A stretch of DNA of 64,000 nt from Aquimarina macrocephali JAMB N27 (GCF_000520995.1 NZ_JACA01000027.1:1-64000), one strand, 5' to 3'; counted from the stretch's first letter, positions 27,844-37,999 are shown. Notes: generated by a model from the letters alone, not told the origin. A program made the numbers and translations.

Positions 27844-30800
27844 TTAAAATCCTACTTCAACTCCAAACGTGTAAGATCTCGTTTGTGGGTAACTAAACAA
27901 ACTAAACTCTCCAGGAACAAAACCTGCATTTCCTTGATCTCCTGATTCTGCAGAACCTATACCGATTTCTGGATCACCATTATAATCTGTTATTGTCCAA
28001 ATATTTTGACCCGTAACAAAAAGTCTAAGTGATTCTAATTTTATAACGTCTAAGAATTTCCTAGGCATATTATAATCAAGAGTTAATGTTCTCAATCTAA
28101 TAAAATCACCTTTTTCTAAGAATCTTGTTGTTCCTCCTTGATCCGCATTAGCTTGAAATAATGGACTAGGTAAAACATTAGTATCTCCCGGTTGTCTCCA
28201 GTAATTAAAAGCTTCTGTTCTTAGGTTTCTGTTAATGTTTCCTATTGCGATACCTTGTTGACGTTGGTTGTTCAATATATAGTTTCCTCCTCGGTATACA
28301 AAATCACCTCTTAAACCAAATCCTTTATATTTTACAGAAGTATAAAACCCTCCTTCATATTTAGCTATTGGAGATTTTCCTTCTTGGATTTTTTGGAAAC
28401 TATCATTGTATGTTTCTGTAACATTTCCGTCAAGGTCTACATATTGCGGTGCACCATTGGCAGGATTCACTCCAGCATATTCTACTAGATAGAAAGAATT
28501 AATATCTTGTCCTTCTCTAAGAATGATATTACCAAATGTTCCTGTAACGATATCCTGACTATTGATCAGTTTATTAACTTTTGTATCCAACAGTGTAATA
28601 TTTCCTCCCATAGATAAAAGGAAGTTATCTGTTCTTATTACATCAGCATTTAAAGTAATTTCAAAACCACTATTTTCTACCTCACCAATATTCTGGAAAA
28701 TTGCATTATCCTCATCTCCAACGGTAAAAGAAATAGGTCTGTTAAGAAGAAGATCTTTTGAAGTCTTCTTAAAGTAATCTACAACACCACTAATTCTATT
28801 GTTAAAGAAAGCATATTCTAAACCAATATCAAGAATAGCTTGAGACTCCCACTGAATAGCTGGGTTTGGCGCTCTTAAAGGTACAGCTGTTGTCTGACCG
28901 TTATACGTATTATTAAACCCTAGTACCGGTAAAAATTGAAAATTAGGAATATTCTGGTTACCTGCTGTTCCGTAAGAAGCACGAAGTCTTAAGTCATTAA
29001 AAAATGAATCATCCATAAAACTTTCTTTAGCTATATTCCAAGCTAAACTTCCACTAACAAAGGTACCATATTTATTATCTGGTCCGAATCTAGAAGATCC
29101 ATCACGTCTAACCGAAGCAGAAACAATATATCTACCATCAAAATCATAATCTGCAAATACTGCCTGAGAGAATAAAATTCTTCTATCTTCTTCTGATCCA
29201 GCAGCTGTAGCTTCTGCAGCAACATCTAAATATGGAATATCTGGAGAAGGAAACCCTCTTGCTGTTGCAAATAAATCTGTTCTGATATTTTCGTTATATT
29301 CTAATAAGAAACTAGCAGATACATTGTGTAGGTCATTAAAAGTATCATTATAGCTAAATAAGTTCGATACATTATATTCAAAATCAAGGGCAAAATTTTC
29401 AGTCTGAGTTCCAGGGAAATTAGCATCTCCGATAAATCCTTGTAATACTCCTCCTGCAATTGATCTATTTGTTCTGTTAAAACGATTACTTACAAGTCCA
29501 ACAGCGAAACGATTTGAAAATTTATCTGACAGCGTAAGATCTGCAGCTACATTACCTAAAATTAAAAAGTTACGATTGTTTTCTGGCTCTGTTTGTAAAG
29601 CTAAAGCAATCGGAAAAAATGTAGTTGTTGGGTTATATACAGGGTTTCCTTGAGAATCTAACAAAATACTTCCATCTGTATCTCTAGAGAAAAGTGGATC
29701 ATAAGGATTATAATCATACAATCCTCTAAATGGATTCTGAACATTGTTTCTATCTCTAGGAAGATCTGTAGTACTTCTGGCAAAAGAAACATTAGCATCT
29801 ACACTAAGCCAATCTTTTGCTTGATACGTAGTATTTAAACGAGCTGTAATTCGTTCAAAACCTTTAATCCTATCAATTATACCGGTATCCTTGTTATATC
29901 CAAGTGAGAAAAAATAGCTCAAACGATCACCAGCACCAGATATAGATAAAGAATTAGACTGAATTACTGATTTTCTTAAAAGCTCATCTTCCCAATTTGT
30001 ATCCAAATCAATAAACGCCTGGCGTTGCTCAGGAGTAGTAGCTGTAGCACCAGGTAAACTTTGTGCAGCACCAACACCTAAAGCAGCATATTGACGCTCT
30101 ATTTCTAGCTTCTGAGCTGCATTCATTAAATCAAAAGAATCTGGAATACGCTCTCCAAAACCATAAGAAGAAATAAATTTAATTTTAGCTTCTCCCTTTT
30201 TACCTCTCTTAGTAGTAATTAATACTACACCATTTGCTCCTCTAGATCCATATTTAGAAGCCGAAGCAGCATCTTTAAGTATAGATAGAGACTCTATATC
30301 ATTAGGGTTTAAGTTTCCTAATGGGTTAATATTATTATTTAAGGTATTATCAGTAATAGGAACAGGAACTCCGTCTATTACATAAAGAGGAGTTGTACTA
30401 GCATTAATTGAACCAACACCACGTATTTGAACAAATGCAGTATTCCCTGGTCGTCCATTTGCAGCAGTAACCTGCACACCAGCGGCTTGACCCTGAAGAA
30501 TATTATCAATACTGGTAGAAGGTACAAAATCTTGTAAATCTTGCGCGCCTACTGTTGATATCGCAGAGGTCACATTTGACCTTCTAGAAACACCATATGC
30601 AGTAACAACAACTTCTTCTAATTCGGCAGCAGAAGTAGCTAACTGAATATTTATAGTAGTATTCTGACCAACTACAACGTCTTTGGTCTCAAAACCAACA
30701 TAACTAAAAGAAATTACAGCACCTCTACTAGCAGAGATTGTGTAATTTCCATCAAAATCAGTTTGAGTTCCGTTATTTGTATTCTTAATAAGGACATTTA

Positions 30801-30921
30801 CTCCCGGAAGAGGTAATCCCTTATCATCTGTAACTGTTCCCGACACGCTTTCTCCTTGCGCGAATGTAATACTACACACAAAGAAAAATAACATTAGAAA
30901 CTTGTAATAATGTACTTTCAT
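27844..30921 (-). CDS. SusC/RagA-family TonB-dependent transporter, module 1
   Basis: This outer-membrane beta-barrel imports oligomers with energy from TonB. I choose MKVHYYKFLMLFFF as the start (1025 residues) because it gives a normal signal peptide ending SITFAQ; 12 further codons are open upstream. A carboxypeptidase-like Ig domain follows (VSGTVTDDKGLPLPGVNVLI), then the TonB-box and plug start (EEVVVTAYG), the plug (IRGVGSINASTTPLYVIDGV) and a complete barrel ending in YTFGVEVGF. A promoter and a leader conserved with module 2 lie upstream. It is co-transcribed with SusD. Confidence 0.95.
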   Translation of the reverse strand: MKVHYYKFLMLFFFVCSITFAQGESVSGTVTDDKGLPLPGVNVLIKNTNNGTQTDFDGNYTISASRGAVISFSYVGFETKDVVVGQNTTINIQLATSAAELEEVVVTAYGVSRRSNVTSAISTVGAQDLQDFVPSTSIDNILQGQAAGVQVTAANGRPGNTAFVQIRGVGSINASTTPLYVIDGVPVPITDNTLNNNINPLGNLNPNDIESLSILKDAASASKYGSRGANGVVLITTKRGKKGEAKIKFISSYGFGERIPDSFDLMNAAQKLEIERQYAALGVGAAQSLPGATATTPEQRQAFIDLDTNWEDELLRKSVIQSNSLSISGAGDRLSYFFSLGYNKDTGIIDRIKGFERITARLNTTYQAKDWLSVDANVSFARSTTDLPRDRNNVQNPFRGLYDYNPYDPLFSRDTDGSILLDSQGNPVYNPTTTFFPIALALQTEPENNRNFLILGNVAADLTLSDKFSNRFAVGLVSNRFNRTNRSIAGGVLQGFIGDANFPGTQTENFALDFEYNVSNLFSYNDTFNDLHNVSASFLLEYNENIRTDLFATARGFPSPDIPYLDVAAEATAAGSEEDRRILFSQAVFADYDFDGRYIVSASVRRDGSSRFGPDNKYGTFVSGSLAWNIAKESFMDDSFFNDLRLRASYGTAGNQNIPNFQFLPVLGFNNTYNGQTTAVPLRAPNPAIQWESQAILDIGLEYAFFNNRISGVVDYFKKTSKDLLLNRPISFTVGDEDNAIFQNIGEVENSGFEITLNADVIRTDNFLLSMGGNITLLDTKVNKLINSQDIVTGTFGNIILREGQDINSFYLVEYAGVNPANGAPQYVDLDGNVTETYNDSFQKIQEGKSPIAKYEGGFYTSVKYKGFGLRGDFVYRGGNYILNNQRQQGIAIGNINRNLRTEAFNYWRQPGDTNVLPSPLFQANADQGGTTRFLEKGDFIRLRTLTLDYNMPRKFLDVIKLESLRLFVTGQNIWTITDYNGDPEIGIGSAESGDQGNAGFVPGEFSLFSYPQTRSYTFGVEVGF

Positions 30922-30969
30922 AGATAAAAAAGTTTTCAAAAAATTAATACTTAACATAGTTATTAGATA

Positions 30970-30994
30970 TAACCATAAAAGGAAGGATTAGAAT
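30970..30994 (-). promoter_or_regulatory. 5' leader block shared with the second SusC gene
   Basis: The block CATAAAAGGAAGGATTAGAAT here resembles CACAAAAGGAAGAAGAGAAT at 37468-37487, at a similar distance (about 50-70 bases) before each SusC start. Further similarity (ACTTAA, AGTTA) extends toward both genes. It may be a ribosome or small-RNA contact, or simply a relic of duplication. Sequences are given on the plus strand. Confidence 0.45.
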
Positions 30995-31010
30995 ATTTTG
31001 ATGGCTAACT

Positions 31011-31039
31011 CAAATTTACTTTCACAAAACTTGAACAAA
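31011..31039 (-). promoter_or_regulatory. promoter of the module 1 SusC gene
   Basis: On the minus strand, TTTG (31036-31039) and TAAATTTG (31011-31018) are 17 bases apart, a good match to the -33/-7 consensus. The transcript would start near 31005 and have a leader of about 84 bases. Confidence 0.65.
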
Positions 31040-31116
31040 GTTTAAATGGAAATAATACATTCATCCTCCCTATTTATGATTATAGCCCAAAGAAACATTT
31101 TACAGGCATGAAGAAA

Positions 31117-31181
31117 GGTAACCCCTATAAGCTTTTACCCTTAACCGAAGAAAGTTTACCCGTACGCGAGCCCCTTTACCT
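31117..31181. promoter_or_regulatory. TTACC direct repeats, possible AraC-type operator
   Basis: TTACCC occurs at 31135 and 31156 and TTACCT at 31176, 21 and 20 bases apart, with a looser TAACCC at 31119. Two-turn spacing of direct repeats is typical of AraC-family sites. They lie between the end of the regulator gene and the SusC promoter. Confidence 0.35.
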
Positions 31182-32690
31182 TTAGGATTTAACGTATTCT
31201 GATGGCGTAATTCGATTGTATTTCTTGAATGATTTATTGAAAGTCACTTTGTTATTAAAACCAACCTCATAAGCCACATCAATGATATTGATATTCTCAT
31301 ATTGATATTGCTTACCTTTTAAAATTTTTTTTGCTTCTTCAATTCTATACCTATTAATCAACTCAAAAAAGTTAAGATTGAAGTGTTCATTTATAATTTG
31401 AGAAGTATTATGCCTTGTAGTATTAAGTAATTCTGAAAGCTTTTGTAGACTTATATCATTTTTTCGATATATTTTATCTTGATCCAATAACTCCAATAGT
31501 TTTTCTTTTAACTCTAGTGAAAGTTGTTCTGTAAGTCCCGATTTTTTATATTTATTTAACCCTTTCTGCACTTCGTCCTTAATCATTTTTAATCCACTAA
31601 ATATGCTAGGTTCAACAAATGCAGTATAACTAATATATAAAATCAACAATGCAATTGACAAGATTTGAAAATTAATAGGCAAATCATCTGTTACACGCCT
31701 TATCATCAGGATATCATAAAAGACATACGAGATTATATGTAGTGAGCATAATATAATAATATTTCTATGCCAGTGATGTTGTATTCTAGATATAACCCTA
31801 TTACTCTTAACCGATTTAATATATATTCTTATCACCAAAATCATATATATCAATAATGACAAAAGCTTAGAATCTGATATTAAGGCTATATATGGGCGTT
31901 TATCATTTAACATCATCCACAATTTCTCTTCTACAGATAAATTATATACTGGGAGTAATAAAAGGAGAAGTAGCAGTGTTGGTACCAAATGCAGTAAATC
32001 TATAGGCATAAACCTATATCTCATAATTACTCTTTTAAAATAAAAGTAAATAAGTGGCCCATATAAAAAAGAAAACAATGTTGACAGATATAATGAATGT
32101 GGAAAATAGAATTCATAATTTGTAGGTAATAGACTGATATTAATTATAAAAACTGAATGTTGAAATAAAAAAACACTCATTAAGAAATTAGCAATTTTGT
32201 CTGAGCGCCTTCTAAAATTTAGTACTACCGAAATAAACACGCCTACAAACCCAACGTACAAAGAAAGCAACCACCAAAAATCAAATTTCTGATGATATTT
32301 ATCTACTAATCGGATATAGGAATCAGAATCATTAATTGGATCAAAATTACTATGACTCACAAACGAGACATCGAGGCTTATTTGTATATACTTTTCTATA
32401 TATCGGCAGGCCAATTTTGCTTTATTAGCTTTAGCGTAAGAAAACGCTAATTCCTTAAATAAAGCTATCGAATCAACATTTTTTCCTTTTCGTACTTGTT
32501 GGTAGGATTCTGAGTTTAATTTATACGCTTCTAACTCATAATTATTAGTAGAAAATAAATGGCCATACTCACTAGTGTCCTTATTTTTTATATTTATTTC
32601 TTTTTCATAACAATACATTTTTGAAGAAATAAATAAAATAAGGACAATCAGTACTAGAATTGATCTTTGTGTTTTCTGAGTTAGCCGCAT
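31182..32690 (-). CDS. membrane-embedded AraC-family regulator, module 1
   Basis: The start is placed at MRLTQKTQRSILVL (502 residues) to match the paralogue MRLTQRKTILT in module 2. An N-terminal hydrophobic anchor is followed by about 120 residues outside the membrane with a TPR-like helix pair (ALFKELAFSYAKANKAKLAC). Seven hydrophobic segments follow, at about 145-370. The C-terminal 100 residues are an AraC DNA-binding domain (TTRHNTSQIINEHFNLNFFE; NIIDVAYEVGFNNKVTFNKS; KKYNRITPSEY). It probably senses a ligand outside the inner membrane and activates the SusCD genes directly downstream; this is inference from order. Confidence 0.9.
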   Translation of the reverse strand: MRLTQKTQRSILVLIVLILFISSKMYCYEKEINIKNKDTSEYGHLFSTNNYELEAYKLNSESYQQVRKGKNVDSIALFKELAFSYAKANKAKLACRYIEKYIQISLDVSFVSHSNFDPINDSDSYIRLVDKYHQKFDFWWLLSLYVGFVGVFISVVLNFRRRSDKIANFLMSVFLFQHSVFIINISLLPTNYEFYFPHSLYLSTLFSFLYGPLIYFYFKRVIMRYRFMPIDLLHLVPTLLLLLLLLPVYNLSVEEKLWMMLNDKRPYIALISDSKLLSLLIYMILVIRIYIKSVKSNRVISRIQHHWHRNIIILCSLHIISYVFYDILMIRRVTDDLPINFQILSIALLILYISYTAFVEPSIFSGLKMIKDEVQKGLNKYKKSGLTEQLSLELKEKLLELLDQDKIYRKNDISLQKLSELLNTTRHNTSQIINEHFNLNFFELINRYRIEEAKKILKGKQYQYENINIIDVAYEVGFNNKVTFNKSFKKYNRITPSEYVKS

Positions 32691-32940
32691 AATTATTCTT
32701 AGGATAATTATGATCAATATGGTACAATATGTTTTTTAAAACCTAATTACTTAATATAGTCGGATTAATCCTTTAAAAATTACATTCTAGTACGCAAAAA
32801 ATAACTTTAGGGCTATAATTGCCTTCACTAATAACATCTATACTAGTAAAAACTTGTTTACTTTTCTTTTTTTTAAGTTATCGACTTCATTTTGAAGAAC
32901 AAGAAGAAGTCATGAAATACTCATCAAAGAAGTGTAGAAA
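32691..32940. other. intergenic region upstream of the module 1 regulator
   Basis: An AT-rich stretch holding the promoter of the regulator gene, which I cannot pinpoint. No open frame or strong repeat is seen. Confidence 0.4.
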
Positions 32941-32977
32941 TTAAATTGCCCGCCAATAGTATTGGCGGGCAATTTTA
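32941..32977 (-). terminator. terminator of the second SusCD module
   Basis: The 15-base stem AAATTGCCCGCCAAT pairs perfectly with ATTGGCGGGCAATTT across a three-base loop at 32943-32975. It resembles the module 1 terminator in position and in its ATT-RCCCG-YCAA core. Confidence 0.92.
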
Positions 32978-33021
32978 CTCATAAAAAATTAAGAGTAGTA
33001 TTTATAGTAAAAAATGTTAGT

Positions 33022-34371
33022 TTAATATCCTGGGTTTTGATCTAACAAATCATTTCTGTCTCTTGCTTGCTGAGGCACAGGAAAAACTAACTTATTGTCA
33101 TTATAAGGCAATCCGCCTATATTACGCTGCGTTCGTTTATAATCATGTAAAGCAAATCCTTCGAAACCTAGTTCTAATTCTCTTTCATTCAAAATTAAAT
33201 CAATCGTTAATGCGCCAAGTGCAGGAGCAGAAGATCTCGCTCTTACGGCATTTATTTCTGCCAATGGAGCCATACCAATAGATGTACCTTCTCTAAAGTT
33301 ACCTTCAGCTCTTATTAAATGCATTTCTGCAAATCTGATATGCTGAGTATTAGCAAATTGTCTTACAAATTTAGAGCTTAAAGTTAATCCTCCATCTGTA
33401 TAGGTATAATTTCTTCTTTCATCCGCAGCAGAATCAAACTTATCTATATAAGCCTGAGCAATAGATATATCTCCTCCTCTACCTCCTAAAGCTTCGCTTG
33501 CAAAATGTTGTACTTGTCGATTAGCTCCTTCTTGATTTGTAACAACAAATGAAAAGATACTCTCTGCCGTATTATCATCAGAATCAAATACAGCATTAAA
33601 ATCAGGCATTAAACTATGCCCGCTATTTTGTATCACATCATCTGCAGCATCTCTTGCAGCAGCATAGTTACCTTGTTGCAAATACACTCTTGCTAAAACT
33701 GCCTGAGCCGCATATTTATCAGCTCTATCTCCATTAGTATCAGGTAATTTACTGTAAGCGCTTGTTAAATCCTGTATAATTTGCGTATACACCTCTTCTA
33801 CAGAATTTCTAGGAACTAATCGCTCAAGACTTGGAGGGTCCAGAACAATAGGAACACCAGCTTGAGTATTTCCTCCACCCGCATTGTATTGTTGGCCGTA
33901 CAAACGTATGATATCAAAGTATGCGAGCCCTCTTAAGAATAATGCTTCTCCTTCAACTCGATTTTTTTGATCCTCATCGTCGAACTTATCTAAGTTTGCC
34001 ATTACTGTATTAACAGCACCAAATAACAAATAAGCATCACGCCACATTCCATTAGCACTAGCATTAACATTATCCAGTTCTTTATTAAACAGCTCTCTTA
34101 AGTTAGCAAATGTTCCATTCCATTCTATTTGATCTGTATTACCATACAAGACAGCTATATTTGCCAAATCTCCGTCATAGTTCCCGCCTCCAAAAGTGGG
34201 ATCTCCACTTCTTGCAGAATCATAAGCACCAGTAAGAATAGCTTCAATATTTGCTGCTGTTGATGTCGCCACTTCAGTAGAAACACTTTGTTGTGGCTCT
34301 ATATCCAGTTCATTCTCGCACGATACAGTACTGAATATCACTATTAATATTAAATATTTCAAAAATTTCAT
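33022..34371 (-). CDS. SusD/RagB-family outer-membrane lipoprotein, module 2
   Basis: The 449-residue lipoprotein has Cys18 (IFSTVSCENELDIEPQ) with acidic residues after it. Landmarks are GEALFLRGLAYFDIIRLYGQ, GVPIVLDPP, YAAQAVLARVYLQQGNYAAA, HIRFAEMHLIRAEGNFREG, LGFEGFALHDYKR and the ending FPVPQQARDRND. It pairs with the SusC gene 13 bases upstream. It is only distantly like the module 1 SusD, so the two systems probably bind different ligands. Confidence 0.95.
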   Translation of the reverse strand: MKFLKYLILIVIFSTVSCENELDIEPQQSVSTEVATSTAANIEAILTGAYDSARSGDPTFGGGNYDGDLANIAVLYGNTDQIEWNGTFANLRELFNKELDNVNASANGMWRDAYLLFGAVNTVMANLDKFDDEDQKNRVEGEALFLRGLAYFDIIRLYGQQYNAGGGNTQAGVPIVLDPPSLERLVPRNSVEEVYTQIIQDLTSAYSKLPDTNGDRADKYAAQAVLARVYLQQGNYAAARDAADDVIQNSGHSLMPDFNAVFDSDDNTAESIFSFVVTNQEGANRQVQHFASEALGGRGGDISIAQAYIDKFDSAADERRNYTYTDGGLTLSSKFVRQFANTQHIRFAEMHLIRAEGNFREGTSIGMAPLAEINAVRARSSAPALGALTIDLILNERELELGFEGFALHDYKRTQRNIGGLPYNDNKLVFPVPQQARDRNDLLDQNPGY

Positions 34372-34384
34372 AATCTATTTTTTT

Positions 34385-37300
34385 TTAAAATGTTAAATTA
34401 ACACCCAGTGTATATACCTTTGACGGTGGTGCAGAATAAAAAGTACTACCCACGTTAGTATTAGTATTATTATCATCATTAGTTGATTCTGGGTCATATC
34501 CTCTAAAATCTGTAAAAGTTAGAAGGTTTAATCCAGCCACATAGAGTCTTATCTTACTCATTCCTAATTTATCCAATGCACTTTGTGGCAGAGAATATCC
34601 AAGTGTTATATTTCTCAATCTTATAAAATCTGCATCTTGCAAATATCTAGTACTATTAGAGTGTCCATTATTTAAAAATAGTCTTGCTTGAGGTACATCT
34701 GTTATATCTCCTGGGTTTTGCCATCTATTCTCATAAATATATACATCTTGATTATCTAAACCGTTTCCAAAACCTGTTTCTTGATATTGTCCAGCACCAT
34801 TAAATACCTGGGCGCCCCATTGTCCTTGAAAAGTAAAAGAAAAATCAATTGTTTTGTAATTCAGTGTACTTGTGAAACCTCCAAACAAATCCGGGTTAGG
34901 ATTTCCGGCAATAATTCGTTCTGCCTGCGAAAAATCGTTAGTCCTGTCTCTATTTATTGTACCATCGGCATTTGTCGTGTTCAAAATATATTCTGCATCA
35001 CCATTATCTGGATTTACACCTGCATATTCTACCATATAAAAAGAGTTGATAGCTTCTCCTTCTCGAAGAATATTTTGACCTGTGATCAAATCATCACCAT
35101 TTGGTAAACTAACAATTTCATTTTTATTTGTAGCAATATTAAAACTCGTCTCCCATGTAAGGTTATCGGTCTGAATATTTACTGTATTTAACACGAATTC
35201 AAAACCTTTATTTTCTAGATTTCCAATATTTTTAAGTATCCCCGCATTATTAGGAGCACCAGTTTCATAAGGAAGTCGCTGATTAAATATCAAATCATCT
35301 GTCTTTTTAATATAATAATCAACTTCACCAGTTATTCTATTATTTAAAAATCCAAAATCAAGTCCGAAATTTTGTTGTGCAGTTTCTTCCCATTTTAAAT
35401 CAGGGTTGTCTATTTGCGTAAAAGCAATACCAGAAACACCTCCATAATTAGTACCTCCATATAGGGCTAAAGATCCAAAATTGGCGATAGGAGTATTACC
35501 ATTAACCCCCCAACTGGCTCTAAGTTTTAGATTAGATAATATACTGGAGTCTTGTAAAAAGTTTTCTTCAGACACAATCCAACCTACCGAAACTGCAGGG
35601 AAAAATGCATTTCTTTGATCCTTACCAAATCGAGATGATGAATCACGACGAAGAGTAGCATTTATAAGATATCTCTTTTTATAGTCATATGATGCCCTAG
35701 CAAAATAAGCAATCTGTGCCCAATTTGTAAAAGTACCTGTACCAGCAGAAATTGTTGCTGCACTAGAAACAGATCTAAAACTATCTGTAGGAAAGCCATC
35801 TCCTGTTACCGAATTAGCTCTGTTTTTTAATCGAGTATAAGTCATACCAAAAACAAAATTTAGACTAGATGCTCCCCCGGATGAATAATCATATGTAAAA
35901 TAATTATTAGTAGATAATATTTCTGTACCATTATCCGAAGCAAAACTCTGTCCATTTGTAGATTGAAATGGTGCTAATCTACCTGTATTTCTATCAACTG
36001 TTTGATATAAATAGTCATAACCAAACTCTGATCTCAAAGTTAACGATGGTAAGATATTTATATCTCCAAACACCTTCGATAAAATTCTTCTAATAGAAGT
36101 TTTACGAAATGAGTGTTTATCCTGCAATAAGAAATTAGCATATAATGTTCTGGTACCTGTACCATTAGTACCATTTGGCTCACCACTTAATAGATGTGAT
36201 GGTGATGTAGGTACTTGCGCAATAACTTGCAAAGGTGTAACAAATGCATTATCCCCTGCAATCCTATCAATCACAGTACTGGAGTAACTTGCATTTACAC
36301 CAACCTTAAGGTTTTTACTAACATTGTGGTCAATATTAGCCCTCATGCTGTAACGCTTTAGACTATTACTTCTAATAATACCTTCTGAATCATTAGTTGA
36401 TCCAGATATAAAACTTACCGTTTTTTCATTTCCACCAGAAATGGATACATTAACATCATTAATGTAGCTATCTTGAAAAGCTTCTTCTTGCCAATCTGTA
36501 TCAATATTTCTCCAATCCTGATCACCTTCATATCTTGGCAATCTATTATCTACCCAATCATCGGCTGCAACCTGATCTCCAAATCTGTTGAATGCAGATT
36601 CTCGAAGTAATTCTTCATACTGGCTCGCATTTAACCAATCTCTTTTGTTTGTTGGTTTTCCAAACGCTGTAGAAAGATCAACAGAAACCTGTGATTTACC
36701 TTGTTTACCTCTTTTGGTTGTAATCAGTATAACTCCATTTGTACCTTTTGCTCCATAAATAGCTGTAGCAGATGCATCTTTTAAAATATCAATTGACGCA
36801 ATATCATTTGGATTTACTGTCAATAATGGGTTCAAATTTGCACCAATCGAGGATGTATTTCTATTATTCATCTCAATCCCATCAATAACATATAATGGTT
36901 CCTGAGAAGCCGATATTGAAGAAAGACCTCTAATAATCACTTTTACACCACCTTCTAACTTACCATTAATTTGTGTGATTTGCACCCCTGGAGCCTTAGC
37001 TATTAATGCATTTTGTACACTAGGTGTAGAAATACCTCCAATTTGACCTGACTCAATTTTTGATACATTACCAGTTAACAATCGTTTTGATTGAGTACCA
37101 AATCCAACCACAACTACTTCTTCTAGCACTCCTACTGCTTCCTTAAGCACTACATTAATTTGATTTTGCCCCGATACAGTTATCTGTTGGGTAACAAAAC
37201 CTAAATACGAATACACAAGTACTTCGCCTGTCTCGACATTAATTGTGTATTGCCCGTCAAAATCTGTTTGTGTACCTGTGGATTTACCTTGTATTAAAAT

Positions 37301-37423
37301 GTTAACCCCAGGTAATGGCAGCCCTCCTTCTCCCTGAACTGTTCCAGAGATTTGTTGTTGGGCGCACATCATGCCCGATATTAAAAAAGCGAGCATAAAT
37401 AGTTTGTAATGATGTAACCTCAT
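34385..37423 (-). CDS. SusC/RagA-family TonB-dependent transporter, module 2
   Basis: A 1012-residue outer-membrane transporter. It has a signal peptide (FMLAFLISGMMCAQQ), an N-terminal Ig-like domain (ISGTVQGEGGLPLPGVNILI), a TonB-box region (EEVVVVGFGTQSK), a plug (IRGLSSISASQEPLYVIDGI) and a full barrel ending in YTLGVNLTF. It is probably co-transcribed with the SusD gene that follows. The upstream leader shares a block with the first SusC. The substrate is unknown. Confidence 0.95.
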   Translation of the reverse strand: MRLHHYKLFMLAFLISGMMCAQQQISGTVQGEGGLPLPGVNILIQGKSTGTQTDFDGQYTINVETGEVLVYSYLGFVTQQITVSGQNQINVVLKEAVGVLEEVVVVGFGTQSKRLLTGNVSKIESGQIGGISTPSVQNALIAKAPGVQITQINGKLEGGVKVIIRGLSSISASQEPLYVIDGIEMNNRNTSSIGANLNPLLTVNPNDIASIDILKDASATAIYGAKGTNGVILITTKRGKQGKSQVSVDLSTAFGKPTNKRDWLNASQYEELLRESAFNRFGDQVAADDWVDNRLPRYEGDQDWRNIDTDWQEEAFQDSYINDVNVSISGGNEKTVSFISGSTNDSEGIIRSNSLKRYSMRANIDHNVSKNLKVGVNASYSSTVIDRIAGDNAFVTPLQVIAQVPTSPSHLLSGEPNGTNGTGTRTLYANFLLQDKHSFRKTSIRRILSKVFGDINILPSLTLRSEFGYDYLYQTVDRNTGRLAPFQSTNGQSFASDNGTEILSTNNYFTYDYSSGGASSLNFVFGMTYTRLKNRANSVTGDGFPTDSFRSVSSAATISAGTGTFTNWAQIAYFARASYDYKKRYLINATLRRDSSSRFGKDQRNAFFPAVSVGWIVSEENFLQDSSILSNLKLRASWGVNGNTPIANFGSLALYGGTNYGGVSGIAFTQIDNPDLKWEETAQQNFGLDFGFLNNRITGEVDYYIKKTDDLIFNQRLPYETGAPNNAGILKNIGNLENKGFEFVLNTVNIQTDNLTWETSFNIATNKNEIVSLPNGDDLITGQNILREGEAINSFYMVEYAGVNPDNGDAEYILNTTNADGTINRDRTNDFSQAERIIAGNPNPDLFGGFTSTLNYKTIDFSFTFQGQWGAQVFNGAGQYQETGFGNGLDNQDVYIYENRWQNPGDITDVPQARLFLNNGHSNSTRYLQDADFIRLRNITLGYSLPQSALDKLGMSKIRLYVAGLNLLTFTDFRGYDPESTNDDNNTNTNVGSTFYSAPPSKVYTLGVNLTF

Positions 37424-37999
37424 AAATAGAATTTTTAAAAAGATTAAACTTAAATAGTTAGTTTTATCACAAAAGGAAGAAGAGAATCATGTGTATAATT
37501 ACGCTTACGTTTTTACGAATTCTAATAAAATTTCATAAAAAAACAACATATACTTAATTTATCTATTCTTTTGTTTATGATATCATAAATATAAGGATTG
37601 TTTATTAACAATCCTTAATTTTTTAAAAATACCCTGTATACTGAAAGTGATTTAAATATTAAAATCAACCTCAGAGATCATATTTTTAGTTAAAAAAACA
37701 TGTTTTTTTACAAGTAAAAAATCAATATGTAATAGAATTTGAGAAATAATAAACCATCTGATCTAAAAAAATGTAGAAAATGACAGATTTTAAAAAATAA
37801 GTGCCACTATTTAGCTTTCTTAGAAGATATTCACACCTACAATAGGTCTATTATTTTCTTTTTTTTTTGATTCCAAATAATGAGATCATTTTGTGGTATA
37901 TCCTGCTGTTTTTTTAAACAAAGAGATCGATGATTAAGATTGAGAAAAGCGCACGTCTTCAAAAAGAAAAGAATTTATCTTTTACCAAAGATACCTGCA
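37424..37999. other. long intergenic region between regulator 2 and SusC 2
   Basis: This 576-base AT-rich region holds no convincing gene. It contains the shared SusC leader block (37468-37487), a perfect 16-base palindrome at 37574-37589 and a hairpin at 37592-37617. A TTACC/TACC pair occurs at about 37981-37994. It must carry the control elements of the second SusCD pair. Confidence 0.55.
37574..37617. repeat. palindrome and inverted repeat upstream of SusC 2
   Basis: TTTATGATATCATAAA (37574-37589) is a perfect palindrome. Immediately after, TAAGGATTGTT and AACAATCCTTA (37592-37617) form an 11-base-pair stem with a four-base loop, followed by T-rich sequence on the plus strand. Either could be a protein-binding site; the second could be a weak plus-strand terminator. 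Confidence 0.5.

Noticed and set aside
34781-35107. 108-codon plus-strand open frame
   Set aside because: It is antisense to the SusC 2 gene and its product looks like random Cys/Ile-rich sequence.
37468-37560. 22-codon frame starting at about 37490 in the SusC 2 leader
   Set aside because: It is short, has no coupling to a gene and lies on the strand opposite to all neighbouring genes.
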